This document shows, one piece after another, positions 11,671-22,551 of a stretch of 64,000 bases of DNA. The DNA comes from Elmis aenea (lineage: Eukaryota; Arthropoda; Insecta; Coleoptera; Elmidae), in assembly GCA_947652605.1 (NCBI GenBank), contig OX393581.1:47515924-47579923 (forward strand). Direction: 5' to 3'. Made by a program: the position numbers and the translations under genes. The notes under the pieces are model-generated. The model was not told where the DNA came from and searched no databases. It saw only the letters and a program-made list of their open reading frames with translations. Position 1 is the stretch's first letter, and every line of letters starts with the position of its first letter.

Positions 11671-12218
11671 AAGCCGGATCCACATCAATAAAAATGTATG
11701 TTGTATGTTGTATTTTGAAATTCAGCAAAAATTTTTGCAGCACAAATTTCACTCTGGTTAAGTATTTTACCACGTAAATATTTATCTTGTGTGTTGTACG
11801 GCCGAATCCACGTGTGCAAGTTTGTATTTATATAAATTTAATTTTTTTTTAAGTATCTTATTTCATTATTTCGAGATTTTTTTTCGAGATATTGTTATTC
11901 GAGCAACTAGGAACAGGTAAATTAAAAAATGAGACATGATTAATCACCCAAATATAGGTGTTTAGGTAGTAAAATGAAACAAAACTACAGATGCACTTAG
12001 AATCAAGTCCACATTGACATTACTGTGCGTCGCAAATCTCTTTGAAGTTGGTTAAAAACCGACAACACGATGGATAGCGTGCGTTGTTCGTCACGAAATT
12101 ATTTGTGTGCATTTCTATGCAGCGCACAGCCCACACCAACAAAAATTTCGACGAACACGAGCAAATTTGTGTCAAATACAACGCACAACGCACATTTTTA
12201 TTGATGTGGATCTGGCTT
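11671..12218. mobile_element. TA-flanked MITE, 548 bp, inside the LINE
   Basis: AAGCCGGATCCACATCAATA at 11671 is mirrored at 12218 (revcomp AAGCCAGATCCACATCAATA), with TA duplicated at 11669-11670 and 12219-12220. The repeats extend about 26 bp. The interior is AT-rich with ACAACGCACA-type strings near the right end and TTGTATGTTGTATT near the left, so the inverted similarity may extend further. Non-coding. LINE coding sequence resumes on both sides (PIF... and ...NSKKCENYRG frames). Confidence 0.85.
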
Positions 12219-12220
12219 TA

Positions 12221-12310
12221 AATATCGGTAATATAACAGATACCTCCCAGTCCTTTGAAATATCCTTTTCCTCCCATGCTTTATTTACTATTCTTTCAAC
12301 ATATCTACTT
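12221..12310 (-). pseudogene. LINE RT N-terminal scrap
   Basis: Minus-strand frame reads RIVNKAWEEKDISKDWE and VILPIF, the conserved segment just before the NYRGI block of LINE reverse transcriptases. It is the upstream continuation of the RT interrupted by the MITE at 11671-12218. Beyond about 12310 the similarity is lost. Confidence 0.7.
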
Positions 12311-12740
12311 TATAAATCAATAAAAATTGCCCAATTAGATAATAATTTACTGTGTTTCATTTAAAAATTAAATCTTGCGTATACGATGGGCCACGCTATA
12401 TTTGTTGACAGGTTGTATCCGTGATAAAGCTTCTTTAAATACTACTTACTTTAAGGCCAAGAAACTTTACGAGAAATTTTACTGCTTTTAATTTAGTGTG
12501 CACTTTCCGATTACCATATTTTATGAATGCACATCGCGTATTTGTTTCATTGTCGATTTCATTTTAATGTGAGACGCATATAAAATCTCTTGTCCAAGCT
12601 GTACCTTTGGTTTTCAAGTTACGGACTCATTCAAAGTAAATTTTTGACAACTACTTATGAATGTCAGAATAACCAACTTTTTTGCACTAAGTATATTTTA
12701 ATGAATGTTTTTAACTGCGTCGACATTTGAAACATTTTTA
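12311..12740. other. Gene-free AT-rich stretch
   Basis: Nothing recognisable. No splice-flanked exon or terminal repeat could be supported. Confidence 0.3.
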
Positions 12741-12778
12741 ATGTCTTTCTGTGTTAACATTTGAAACAAAGACAAATC

Positions 12779-12997
12779 TTATCCTGGAGGCATGTGACAG
12801 TGGGTGTATTCAGAGATGATATAATTTGTATGTGCTGTTGTTCTGCGCCTTACAATATGTCCCAGATATCTCAAATAATACACGTGTATTGTCTCTTTAA
12901 TCATTAACGAAGCTTGTGTGCTTGTGTAAGGCGTAAACGCTGTTTGTCGGATGTGATAATGTAAAGTTTCTTGCCGTGATTGTAACAATGCTGACAT
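12779..12997 (-). pseudogene. Possible LINE C-terminal fragment
   Basis: A 72-codon frame contains LRYLGHIVRRR, similar to the (W/Y)LGHIxRM box near the C-terminus of RTE-like LINE proteins, preceded by a basic helix-like stretch. No RT core is adjacent, so it would be a detached 3' scrap. The evidence is this motif only. Confidence 0.25.
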
Positions 12998-13333
12998 ATT
13001 CTAATAACTAACCCAGCAAAATTACTATTTAATTAATCATACAAATCTTAATATTTCATAACGTGTAACTGATAGCCTGTAATTAATATTTGCTTTGTCA
13101 TACACTCTTCGATGCATGTACATTTTAAATTAGTTCAAACATCAATTTCAGTAGCATACTCAATTTTTGGAAATATTAGCATTAAATTACAATATGCAAA
13201 TATATATAGAAAAACTATTACCATTAACTAAATGTTAATCAAAATCTGCTGCAAAAATATTAAAATTTGACACATATTTTAATACCAAATTGTTTTTTAA
13301 GGCAAAATAACACCAGTTTTGAGTTGACCTCTA

Positions 13334-13460
13334 CAGGGTGATTCAAATTCGAGGGCAACCATGGGGATCTCGCTTATTATTGAAGATAGAGGGTAGCTTT
13401 GAATTTGGCAAAGTTGCTAAATTTTATGCTCATCAATAATATCAAAACAGATTTGAAATA
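13334..13460. mobile_element. Solo terminus related to the 4795-7613 element
   Basis: CAGGGTGATTCAAATTCGAG at 13334, preceded by TA, continues with ATGGGGATCTCGCTTATTAT and TTTGGCAAAGTTGCTAAATT, closely matching the terminal repeats at 4795 and 7613. No opposite end was found before the pogo-like element at 13793, so one end or the far half has been lost. Confidence 0.7.
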
Positions 13461-14202
13461 TCTTTAACTCTTTTTGAAAAAATTGAAAAGAACTGAAAAA
13501 ATGACTTTTCGTTTTTTTGCTATAATTTTTTTATTTATAATTTGTTTTTTTAATCTGTAAAACTTTTACTTGGCCACTTTTTATTTTGCTTTTAATGGTG
13601 CCATCAATTTTTTGCTGTGCCGATTCCGTTTTGTTTTATAGGTACTAACATTTTAATTACTTATAGGCGACAAACTTGATTTTCATTTATATGGTTATTA
13701 GACATGTTAAATAAATGAAAAACTTTTTTTTCAAATAAATACGTTGTTTATGTAAATAACATAATTATGTAATAGAATTTTGAAATCAGTTAGTACCGTG
13801 AAATGGGGTGAAATTGATTATATAAAATTTTCAAATTGGTCTAACTTTGTAAAACAGTATTGCATAATCGGTTTTTTATGTTGATGAAGTTTATTCGTGT
13901 GTTAAAACATTTTCAATATTGCAAAAATTATATAGTGCTTTTTTCATCACAAAAAACGCAATAAACCTCATGATCAACTTTATACTTGGTTTGGGGTCAC
14001 TTTGATCAGTACTTGAATTCTAGTGCAGAAACATTGAAAAATGATATACACTGTGAACAATTCAACCCCTGTTGAAATTCATTAGCTCAAAAAAAAGTTA
14101 TGTTGAATTTTCATATTTGGGGTGAAATTGATCACATGTATAACAGTGATCTTTATGCGATGCTTTCATTATTTTATTAATCGTTTATTTCAATAACGCT
14201 TA

Positions 14203-14575
14203 TTAAATTAATCCGTTGTAAAACATAACACATTTTCTATTAACAATATAAAATTTAACGTGACGCCAATGATATTTATCATTTAAAGTGCCGTTTGGAG
14301 TTTTATACTGCTTTGCAGCCTTTCTCAAGATCCAGCCATCATGGGCGTCCGCAGAAAATTTTCCAGGGGGGGCAAAGCACAGAGACAAACAATAATATAT
14401 ATAAATTGTAATTAAATATTTCAATTTTTGTGATTTGTTTTTACAATTCCTACTTTTACTCGATTCCGGGGGGGGGGGCAAGTGCCCCATTTGCCCCCCC
14501 AGCCTGTGTACGCCCATCATCAATAACTTTCTGCAAAGCATTTTCAACGCATTGTTCATCGTAATATCTAAACTT
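14203..14575 (-). pseudogene. psq-type HTH fragment of a pogo/Tigger-like transposase
   Basis: Upstream of the MITE the minus frame reads YDEQCVENALQKVIDD. Downstream, after excising 14343-14515 and one 5-bp duplication, it continues GWILRKAAKQYKTPNGTLND and KYHWRH. This is the psq helix-turn-helix used for DNA binding by pogo-group transposases: an acidic N-terminal helix, then the LRKAAKQY recognition-helix region and a TPxGTLxDK end. The MITE entered between the two aspartate codons and the GW, so the frame is destroyed in the genome. A long open frame across the MITE is accidental and includes MITE-derived residues. Confidence 0.7.
14343..14515. mobile_element. 173-bp MITE with G-rich interior
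   Basis: The termini are GGGCGTCCGCAG and CTGTGTACGCCC, flanked by the 5-bp direct repeat ATCAT (14338-14342 and 14516-14520). The interior holds runs of G/C (GGGGGGGG near 14468 and CCCCCCC near 14494). Removing it with one ATCAT restores the psq coding frame exactly. Superfamily uncertain: the tip resembles hAT-like GGGCGTACGCAG ends, but the duplication is 5 bp, not 8. Confidence 0.75.
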
Positions 14576-14873
14576 GGGCGCCCCTAGCTTTCTTTTATAT
14601 GCTGTTGGCTATTTAAATATCTAAAATATAATTGCTAGGGTATAAAACGCTATTATTATCAATAAATTAAGGTAAAGCAATAATATTTCTCTCGATAGAC
14701 TGAGTCATATTTTTTTACTCCATGCGAAACCTTCAAAATTGACGATTAATATTACGCTATAATGGTGATCAATTTCGCCCCATGGTGGTGATCAATTTCA
14801 CCCCGCGGAACAAAAATTTAAATAGCAATCTAACCTTGAACGACAGAAACAGTAAAATGAGCCTACGACTATA

Positions 14874-16392
14874 CAGGGTGGTGCTTTTTTCGATGCTCAC
14901 CATTGCTATCTTGGAAACGGCAAGACATACAAGGTCGGTTAAATTAGAGAAAAGTTGCACATTTTTATGGCGATTAAGAATCTGAAAAGAAACCCTGGAT
15001 ATTTTGATTCGTTTTTGATTTATTACAAAAAAACTGAAAAATATGATTTTAGAAAAATATTATTATCTTCCCTACCATTGGCACTATTTCATTTAAACTT
15101 GGTAAATTTATGTTTTTGACCGTCCTAGGTTTGATGACGTCAACAGAAATTTTCTAAGGCTTCTAGATTTCAAGTTGCGATAGTCAACTTTTTTATTTCT
15201 TATGGCCGCCATATTGGATTTTTACACCATTAGACAGACAAAAAAATTAGCTTTTCAGATTGGTAACCAACATACCTTTTTTCTTTCAAAAAACTTGTTG
15301 AAATTTGAAAATTTGTGTAAATAATTTACAAAATCGAGAATGCTCTGAAAAACAATTGAAATTTTAACATAAATAAAAGTGAGACAACATTTTATAGGTC
15401 TAATAAAATAACGAAATGACAATAAATTTAAAACACCAGATAAATAATTACATATTGAAATTGTTTAAAGTGCGCGCCGTTATGTATGATGTAGTGGTTA
15501 GTCCTCAACTTCATTTCGTCCACTGCCTTTAGGATAGTTTGTCTCGAAATAGAGTCGAAAGCATTTTTGATTTTACGACGAAGAAGTTCAATATTTTCCG
15601 TTAGGGTTGCATAAATAACATCAATGTAAAAGTAATCCATAGGCGTTAAACATGGCGATCGCGGGGGCCAGTGAACAGGACCAAACGTACCAAGTCATGA
15701 ATTTTGAAAGCGTACATCTGAATTAATATCCTTTCACAATGCGGGCGTTGTGAGGACCAGCTCCTTCTTTCTAAAACTACTGATGATTTTGAATTGTTAA
15801 TAATGGCAATTCGCCTAACATATCTTCTAAATATGTTTCCAACAATCTTACTTTCGTTATCATAAGACCAATAAAATGATCTGTAGCTTTTATTTATATC
15901 ATAGTTTCAATTGTTTTTCAGAGCATCCTCGATTTTATGAATTATTTACACAAATTTTAAAATTTCAACAAGTTTTTTGAAAGAAAAAAGGTATGTTGGT
16001 TACCAATCTGAAAAGCAAATTTTTTTGTCTGTCTGATGGTGTAAAAATCGAATATGGCGGCCATAAGAAATAAAAAAGTTGACTATCGCAACTTGAAATC
16101 TAGAAGGCTTAGAAAATTTCTGTTGACGTCATCAAACCCAGGACGGTCAAAAACATAAAGTTACCAAGTTTAAATGAAATAGCGTCAATGGTAGGGAAGA
16201 TAATAATATTTTTCTAAAATCACATTTTTCAGTTTTTTTGTAATAAATCCAAAACGAATCAAAATATCCACGATTTCTTTTCAGATTCTTAATCGCCATA
16301 AAAATGTGCAACTTTTCTCTAATTTAACCGACCTTGTATCTCTTACCGTTTCCTAGATAGCAATGGTGAGCATCGAAAAAAGCACCACCCTG
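14874..16392. mobile_element. TA-flanked foldback with transposase relic in its loop
   Basis: CAGGGTGGTGCTTTTTTCGA at 14874 is mirrored at 16392, with TA on both sides. Arms pair from 14874 to about 15380 and from about 15890 to 16392. The box TATCTTGGAAACGGCAAGAC, a variant of the shared inner box, lies about 40 bp inside the tip. The roughly 500-bp loop holds the C-terminal part of a mariner-like transposase on the minus strand. This links the CAGGGTG foldbacks to a mariner-type source. Confidence 0.85.
15428..15800 (-). pseudogene. Mariner-like transposase C-terminal relic
   Basis: Minus-strand translation gives GAGPHNARIV (about 15745-15775), then in another frame a degenerate PVHWPPRSPCLTPMDYFY (about 15620-15672) and IELLRRKIKNAFDSI (about 15540-15590), ending in YIIHNGAHFKQF. 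The order matches the catalytic end of mariner-like transposases: the GAxPHN block, the WPPRSPDLTPxDFF block and a terminal helix with NGxHF. The aspartate expected before GA is replaced (KEGAG), and frameshifts separate the blocks, so it is dead. The N-terminal two thirds are absent. Confidence 0.7.
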
Positions 16393-16703
16393 TATAAGTT
16401 ATGTATGAACATGATTCTGTTAAGAAAATTTGACTTAATTTAGTGAACGTGAAAGTACAACACAATTTTTCAGAGGTATAAAATTCATGTTGAAAACACA
16501 TCCTTTTAGCAGCCAATTTAAGCATAAAAACAGCTCTAAAATACTATTGCACAATACAATTCTCCTTCGCGCGCTAACTCTGAAAAGAATGGCGAAATTG
16601 GTGGTTTTATTAAGTCCGTATTACGCGCGCCAAATTCAAATATGCATAATTTGGAAATGGTGATCAAAGTCAAGATCAATTTCACCCCATTTCACGGTAC
16701 CTA

Positions 16704-16910
16704 AACTTTTAAATTTTTTATGGGTGACAAACTTGATTTTCATCTAGTTAGCTAGAACTTTTTTTTCTGATTAATATGCACCTGGGCAGTAAAGTTCCTT
16801 TTTATCACTTTGATTTAAATCATGATTTTAATTTTAAAAAGTCTGCTGATTTAAATCGTGATTTAAATCAATTAAATTAAATCAGGCCAACGTTGATTAA
16901 ACATCTTTGA
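16704..16910. other. Palindromic GATTTAAATC stretch
   Basis: Around 16808-16890 the palindrome GATTTAAATC recurs (TTGATTTAAATCATGATTTT, TGATTTAAATCGTGATTTAA), ending in AAATCAGGCC. Such arrays occur as subterminal repeats of some hAT elements. No paired terminus or 8-bp duplication could be assigned. Confidence 0.35.
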
Positions 16911-16925
16911 ATTTTTTTTTTTTCA

Positions 16926-16999
16926 GTTAACAAATGCTGGTTGTCGATGGCGGTGCGGTGAAGGACGTCCTTGCAGAATTTTTCTTCAGTGCACGCAAG
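16926..16999 (+). other. Candidate host exon, 74 nt, cysteine-rich frame
   Basis: A strong acceptor (a run of T followed by CAG, 16908-16925) precedes a GC-richer block of 74 nt that ends CAAG before GTAGGA (donor GT at 17000). One frame is open across it and reads LTNAGCRWRCGEGRPCRIFL followed by QCTQ, with four cysteines in 20 residues. Composition differs sharply from the AT-rich flanks. I do not recognise the product. It could be an internal exon of a secreted or extracellular-domain protein on the plus strand. The alternative is chance: the donor is not ideal and no neighbouring exon was identified. Confidence 0.35.
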
Positions 17000-17001
17000 G
17001 T

Positions 17002-18805
17002 AGGAATTTTATTATACATCTTTGGCATGCATATACGTATAGTTGTGTTTATTGCATTATTGTTTGGCAGCGTGCAGTATACGTAACAACTTGCTGTACG
17101 AACAAACACAAAGCTGTTTAGCAACTAGTATGAAAAAGGGTGTGTTTACGTATATTCTTCAATAAGCATTTATGATCGATCTACACGTTGGACTATTATA
17201 TTGCTGGGGGTATGGCGTCATACTACGTAAATACCTTTGTTTTATTTTAATTCTTTTTTTTTTCTGCAATCGTCACTAAACTAGCTCAATAAGTACCCTC
17301 GCGTGGTTATTTGTCTCGACTTCGTCTCGGCAAATAATATCCACACACGTGTTAAAAAGTCGAACTTTACTGCCTTGGTACATAAATAACTATTTTTTTA
17401 CAATAATAAGACAATTGAAGTTTAAATTCTTTTACAGTTACGAAAGTTTCGTACATTGAAATATTCTGAGATACAATTTTCCAAATGTGTTTATGAGAAG
17501 TTGAAGCTTGACAATGTAAAAAACTAAGCGTGCTTTAGGGAAGGAATCATTAAAAAAAGTTTTTGAAAATTGCAAGACATTTTTCCTGCTCTAAAAAGTA
17601 AGTTTTAAAAGGCGCAAGCAGTTTTAAAGTCGGTAATAGTCAACCACTTAGCTTTACTGTGCTCTAATAGTCTTTGATACTAAACATATTTCATAAGAAA
17701 CTTCCTCAAAATTTTAACACGTGTAGAATAGATGTAAAAGGATGAATAAATTTTTACTGTGATAACTTCAATATTAACTGCACTGAAAGGCATTTTACAC
17801 CATATGAACAGTTGTGGTTCATATGTGGCTGGCATAGGTAATAAACACTAATTAATTTATTGCCGCATATTTTTAAAAAAAGGACAAACTTGAATTTTCA
17901 AAATAAATAAATGTAAAGGACATAGCTTTAAAATAAAGGACTGTCCCAGATAACAATTTCAGCATCTCGCTTAGATACAGAGTTGTTTAAATGAAATGAA
18001 TTGTTTCTTAGTATGTGAGGAGCCACAATCAGTTTTTAAAGGTACAAAATTGCGCGTATTTCAAATGTTGTAGCTAAAAATAAAAACATGTTAAATTTCC
18101 TTTTTTGTTTTCCTAATCATCAGATCAATTTAATTTGTACTTTTTCGAGGCCATTTTTTAATAAGAATGTAAAAATTATTAATTTTTTTTTATCACTCAA
18201 TTTTTGAGATATTACCCCTAACATTATTTTTGATTATGTGCCGTCAAGTTGGCCTTGGAATAGTTAATTGTGTTTGTTTTGTTTCTTTCTAATGAGATTT
18301 GTTTTGCTATATTTATTTTTATAAATACTCGTAAGTCACAAAATCAAGAAAAATCGAATTTTACCAATCAATTATCTATGAAAAAAAAAACAAGTAAATG
18401 TCAAATGGCGGTATCATTTATCTGCAATATCATTTATTAGAATGTTACAATATTGTTGTGTATTTAGACAGTCTTTGTAATAATTTTCTTATCATATTAT
18501 TATGGTTTCATTTACAGATAATAAAAAATGTTACATGTTGAGTTCCTACAATTTTTTGCTAGAAAAACTGGATAGAAACAGCTCATTCTACTTTTTTTTA
18601 AAGATTTGTTTTGGATTTCTGGTTGGGTTTTCAAAGAAACCAAATTCTTTTACATTTATTTCTAAGTTTCTGTACGTACGCGCACTTCGTTGTCTTTTTT
18701 TTCTTCAGGCTACAGTCCTAAGTAAATTTGCTAGAAATATTACCTTGGCCACTATGTATACTCTATGTTAAAACTAATTCTATGTACATAGGGCCATTAA
18801 AATAG
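17002..18805. other. Gene-free AT-rich stretch
   Basis: No supported gene. The segment 17225-17390 has short hairpins of the type GTCTCGACTTCGTCTCGGCA, reminiscent of the palindromes at 1280-1300 and in the two-copy MITE at 18.8 and 32.5 kb. The open frame at 18502-18771 has phenylalanine-rich low-complexity composition and is not called. Confidence 0.3.
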
Positions 18806-19195
18806 CTTTTTCTACGACCACTTATGTAAATGACTCTTACCGTACAGTCTGCATGCATAGTAAGTGGTTATCTACGCACGGTAAGCAAAAAGCACAGTTA
18901 AAAAAAAAAATAATTAAAGTAGACTCACGCCAAAAACTTCATGCCTAGTAAGTGAGTTATAACGCACGGTAAGCAAAACGCACACTTGTCTAGAAAAGTC
19001 AAAGTAGGCTTACGTCGAAATTGACAACGTAATTACATGTGTATATTAGCCAAAAGCCGCTAACATCGTAGGTATTATGTGATCGTAGAAAAAGTATTCT
19101 ACATAACACGAGTTGTTAAGCAATTACGCACTCGTGGAAGTATACGACTCGTGCGTAATATGCTTCTTACAACTTTCGTTATGTAATATACTATA
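18806..19195. mobile_element. MITE copy 1 of a two-copy family
   Basis: The left end CTTTTTCTACGACCACTTAT (18806) is mirrored by GTGATCGTAGAAAAAG at 19079-19094. Inside are TAAGTGG...CTACGCACGGTAAGCAAAA blocks occurring twice (about 18855-18895 and 18945-18985). A second inverted pair follows: ACATAACACGAGTTGTTAAG (19103) against ACTTTCGTTATGTAAT (19172). Together they form about 390 bp shared, in the same orientation, with 32528-32937. Non-coding. Confidence 0.7.
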
Positions 19196-20393
19196 ACAAA
19201 ACATTTGCAAATAAAAAAACTGCTTATTTAAATAATTTAGTTAAATTATAATAAATTATTGTTGATTAATCCGCAATTTCTCCCAAGGCAATTTGTTTAG
19301 AAGCTAGACTAAAATTCCGTTGATACATTAAACTGATTATATTAATATTAATGCTGTTTTCGAAGTGCAATGTAAATTAACCTGAATATCAACTTTATCT
19401 TCCGATATTCATAACATAGAGAACATTACCAGACGGTTTGTATAACTTTAGCTGGATTATATTTGGAGAAGTGAAACATATTCTGAGCCTATATTTTCTT
19501 TGGCGAGGTAACCTAACGTAACATTTCCCAGCGGCATTTCAGGAAAATTATCTTGGATTACTAAGGGTTCATGTAGTTTCGTTAGCATAATGTATGCACA
19601 GTTTTTTTTTCGTACTTTTTATATACAACGTCCGTCAAGGTGAACCTTCAAATAAAGTTTTAGCTTTGAAATAATTTTAATTATTAAAGAAATTTTCATC
19701 AGAAATAAAAGAGATGTGCAAATATTTGTTTATCGATGGAAACCCTGCACAGCTGCGAGTTTCATGTTACCGATATCAGCTTACACATTTAAAATGTCTC
19801 AGTAATTCGGTTAGCAGAGACCGGAGTTGAGAAAGTATCCCAAAAGTTAGAAAGTTAGGGGTGCGTTAGCACCAAATCTCTTCTTACTTAACTTTGCTTT
19901 CTCAGTCGTAACATTATTAACTTACTACTCGTAATGGAAAATATGTAAATGTTGTTGAATACACATTACCTATACAGTATAGTTGGTATTGATAATGATT
20001 TGATTGGATATACAATTAAAGTTGACCTTAATGATACAAACAAAATAACAGTCATTGTAAATTCACATACACATTAGTCATTTCCAGAACTACGTTAATT
20101 AATTTCACGTTTGTCGCAAATAAAATCATTTTCACACACTAATGACGTGTTAAATTGACATGTCAATTTACTGACATGCACAAAATTAGTTTATTTCTAG
20201 AATTAAAACACGATCATGCTATCGCAAATTAAATCGGTACGTTATTAAGCAACTTAATGATCTGATTAAGTCGGTTTTTAAACAGGCATTAATTCAGTTG
20301 TTAGTTTTCGTTTAATATTTAATAACAGGCATAAATATTATTGTTTTATAATGTTATTAGCAGATAAATGTTTGTTATATATACAGGTTGTCC
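19196..20393. other. Gene-free stretch with a small inverted repeat
   Basis: No gene. At 19822-19910, GTTGAGAAAGTATCCC-type sequence and TTTGCTTTCTCAGTC face each other as a short imperfect hairpin. Nothing else is recognisable. Confidence 0.3.
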
Positions 20394-21415
20394 CAGTTAT
20401 CGTGAACAGCAACGGTAAGAGATACAAAGTTGGTTGAATGGGCCAAAATGGTCTATGATTTAAGAGCAACTATTCCATTGAAAACAATTCATAGTTTTTG
20501 CGCTATTCAAAACCAGAAATGACGTTTTCAATTTTCGCTTATAACTTGCTTATTTGAAATCATACTCAAGCTATTTTTCGACATTATCAGGACTTTTTTC
20601 GGCGTAGATTTAAAATTTAATAATAAATTTTACCCATCTTCATGGGTTTTTGTTATTTTAACATCAACTTTCTTATTTTAAATACGGGTTGTAGTTGGCT
20701 TTGACAACATTAAGAAGATTTTTTTCTCGTTTCATTGATGTGTGAGTTGATTTATCTTAAAAATAAGTTATTACAATTCTATTTTTTTTATTGTTTAATC
20801 AAAGTGACCATTGGAAAACAAAACAAAACAGCACATAAATAAACAAGCTGTAATTAATTAAACCTAAAAAACTTAGATTATTTGGGATATTTTTTACATT
20901 TATAATACATACATACCTATAGGTACATAATAATTTATGATTTTTGAATTACGTTTACAATTGAATCTAAATTATAACATGCGTTCAAAGTGTCATAAAT
21001 AAACTAGCTGTACTTAATTAAACACAAAAAACACTTAAATATTCTATTATTTTTTAGTTACTATTACCTTTGGATCTGCACTTTGTATATAATAATATTT
21101 TCCTAAGCATATTACCATTTGTTTAATGAAATTTTCTCCAAACAGCCAATCTTAAGAAGGTTAAAAACAATTAATGAATTAAGATTAACTATTTTAAGGA
21201 CAGTTCATCAAATGAAAATAAATTAATATGCTTAAGAAAACATTATTTTCTACAAAGCGCAGATCTCTCAAATTTGTATTGCCTATGGAGAGTGGGCTAT
21301 ACTTTAAACCCATGTTATAGTTTATATTCAAAGGTAATAGTAACTGAAAAATCATAAATTATTTAAGTTTTTTGGTGTTTAATTAAGTACAGCTAGTTTA
21401 TTTATGACATCAGTA
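20394..21415. mobile_element. CAGGTTGTCCCAGTTA foldback-type element, copy 1
   Basis: The tip CAGGTTGTCCCAGTTATCGT at 20394, preceded by TA, is followed by the shared inner box in short form (AACGGTAAGAGATACAAAG). The next 450 bp match the left part of the element at 48984 (for example TTTATCTTAAAAATAAGTTA and AAACAAAACAAAACAGCACA). Inside, AAATAAACTAGCTGTACTTA at about 20998 is mirrored near 21405, so the inner part is itself a foldback. The outer right tip was not found. Confidence 0.65.
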
Positions 21416-21633
21416 GGGGTTCAAAGAGCGGCTATAAATCCAATATGGAATGCTCTGCCTTTTGTAATAATAATATGCATTTTATACAGCAAAGTTTTTA
21501 AGAACTTTTTAATATTCGCGCACAAATATTCGGTAGTTTTAGTAAGGCAGATTAGTCCATTACATTAATGCATCTTTTCAATTAAACTTTTTAATTGAAT
21601 AAAACATTCAAGTAATAGAATGTCCACCGTATA

Positions 21634-22259
21634 CAGGGTGTGTATAAATTGGCGGAAGCCCTATACACGTGGCGATGTTCTTCGTAAAATTCTAAGTCGA
21701 AAATCTTGATACAAAAAGGTTGTACCATGCTTCCTATGGCCTCAGGAACCATTTAAAGAAAAAAAAATTGGCAACATTGCATACATTGATTTGCGTTTGG
21801 ACATTTTTTTATCAGCAATTTTTACTTAGGTATTTACAATTTTTGTTCGAACTGAAAGCGTTCACTTCGTAAACATAGCTGCAAACTTTTGGGTATTGTA
21901 AAACACAAACTAGAAATAATTACGAGAAAAACAGAGATGACAGCTAATGACAATGTTGCCATATGTATTATTTTCATTCAAATCAATGATTTACATATTT
22001 TCAACACCAATTTTTGAAAGGAAGAACACTATATCTAGGAAAAAATACTATTCGAAATTTATTTTTATTCCAAATTGCAGCTTTTTCATTTGCAAGTATT
22101 AAATAATAACGCTTATTAAAAAACTAAATTTCAAAACTTTGAGGACCTCTTGCAGACACAGCAAGCATGGTACAACATTTTCGTATCAAGATTTTCGACT
22201 TAGAATTTTACGAAGAACATCGCCACGTGTAGCGCTTCTGCCAATTTTTACACATCCTG
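21634..22259. mobile_element. TA-flanked foldback, 626 bp
   Basis: CAGGGTGTGTATAAATTGGC at 21634 is mirrored at 22259 (tip eroded to CATCCTG), with TA at 21632-21633 and 22260-22261. Arms carry CACGTGGCGATGTTCTTCGT and AAAATTCTAAGTCGAAAATC. The same element occurs at 26098-26721 in the opposite orientation. Non-coding. Confidence 0.85.
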
Positions 22260-22399
22260 TATAAAATTAAGATTATGCGTGTTTTTATTTTCGACAAACT
22301 TAGCTTGACCCTCGTATGCACTGAAAATATATCGCCAATCGATCCCTCACCACCTTTCTGTATCTACATATTTTTTATCGGTTAGCATAGCGTAATGGC

Positions 22400-22409
22400 T
22401 ATAAAAATA
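22400..22409 (+). promoter_or_regulatory. Candidate TATA box
   Basis: TATAAAAATA sits at the start of a 0.85-kb GC-richer, repeat-free block that contains two ATG-initiated frames and ends in a strong splice donor. Position and composition fit a plus-strand promoter, but this is inference from sequence only. Confidence 0.35.
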
Positions 22410-22551
22410 TATCTGAACTGCAAGCGAAAATTTCGCTGCCACTTCAGAATTACATCGTCGTGCCAAGTTGAAAGAACTTTTTAAAAATTGGCTAAATAAA
22501 ATACAAAGCCAACTTCTGCGTCTGGCCAGTTAGATAATCCAATACATCAAA

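Larger units (their letters stand above)
8975..12310 (-). mobile_element. LINE relic interrupted by a hAT element and a MITE
   Basis: A minus-strand non-LTR element whose reverse transcriptase can be read in three blocks: 8975-9570, 11063-11668 and 12221-12310. The gaps are exactly filled by a hAT element (9571-11062) and a TA-flanked MITE (11671-12218). The LINE 3' end abuts a mariner transposase relic near 8975. The 5' end fades at about 12310, inside the region just before the RT core, so the endonuclease is missing. Confidence 0.8.
13793..16701 (-). mobile_element. Pogo/Tigger-like element, 2.9 kb, nested insertions
   Basis: Terminal repeats GTACCGTGAAATGGGGTGAA (left, 13793) and its inverse (right, ending about 16701) are flanked by TA. 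Extra copies of the GGGGTGAAATTGATCA motif occur subterminally at about 14121-14136 and 14763-14806, which could be transposase-binding repeats. On the minus strand a psq-type helix-turn-helix fragment is encoded at about 14240-14575. TA target sites plus a psq domain are typical of the pogo/Tigger group. Insertions inside it are a 173-bp MITE (14343-14515) and a foldback (14874-16392). The DDE catalytic domain was not found. Confidence 0.7.

Noticed and set aside
14203..14559. Single 118-codon protein
   Set aside because: The open frame crosses a MITE; only the psq fragments on both sides are genuine coding sequence.
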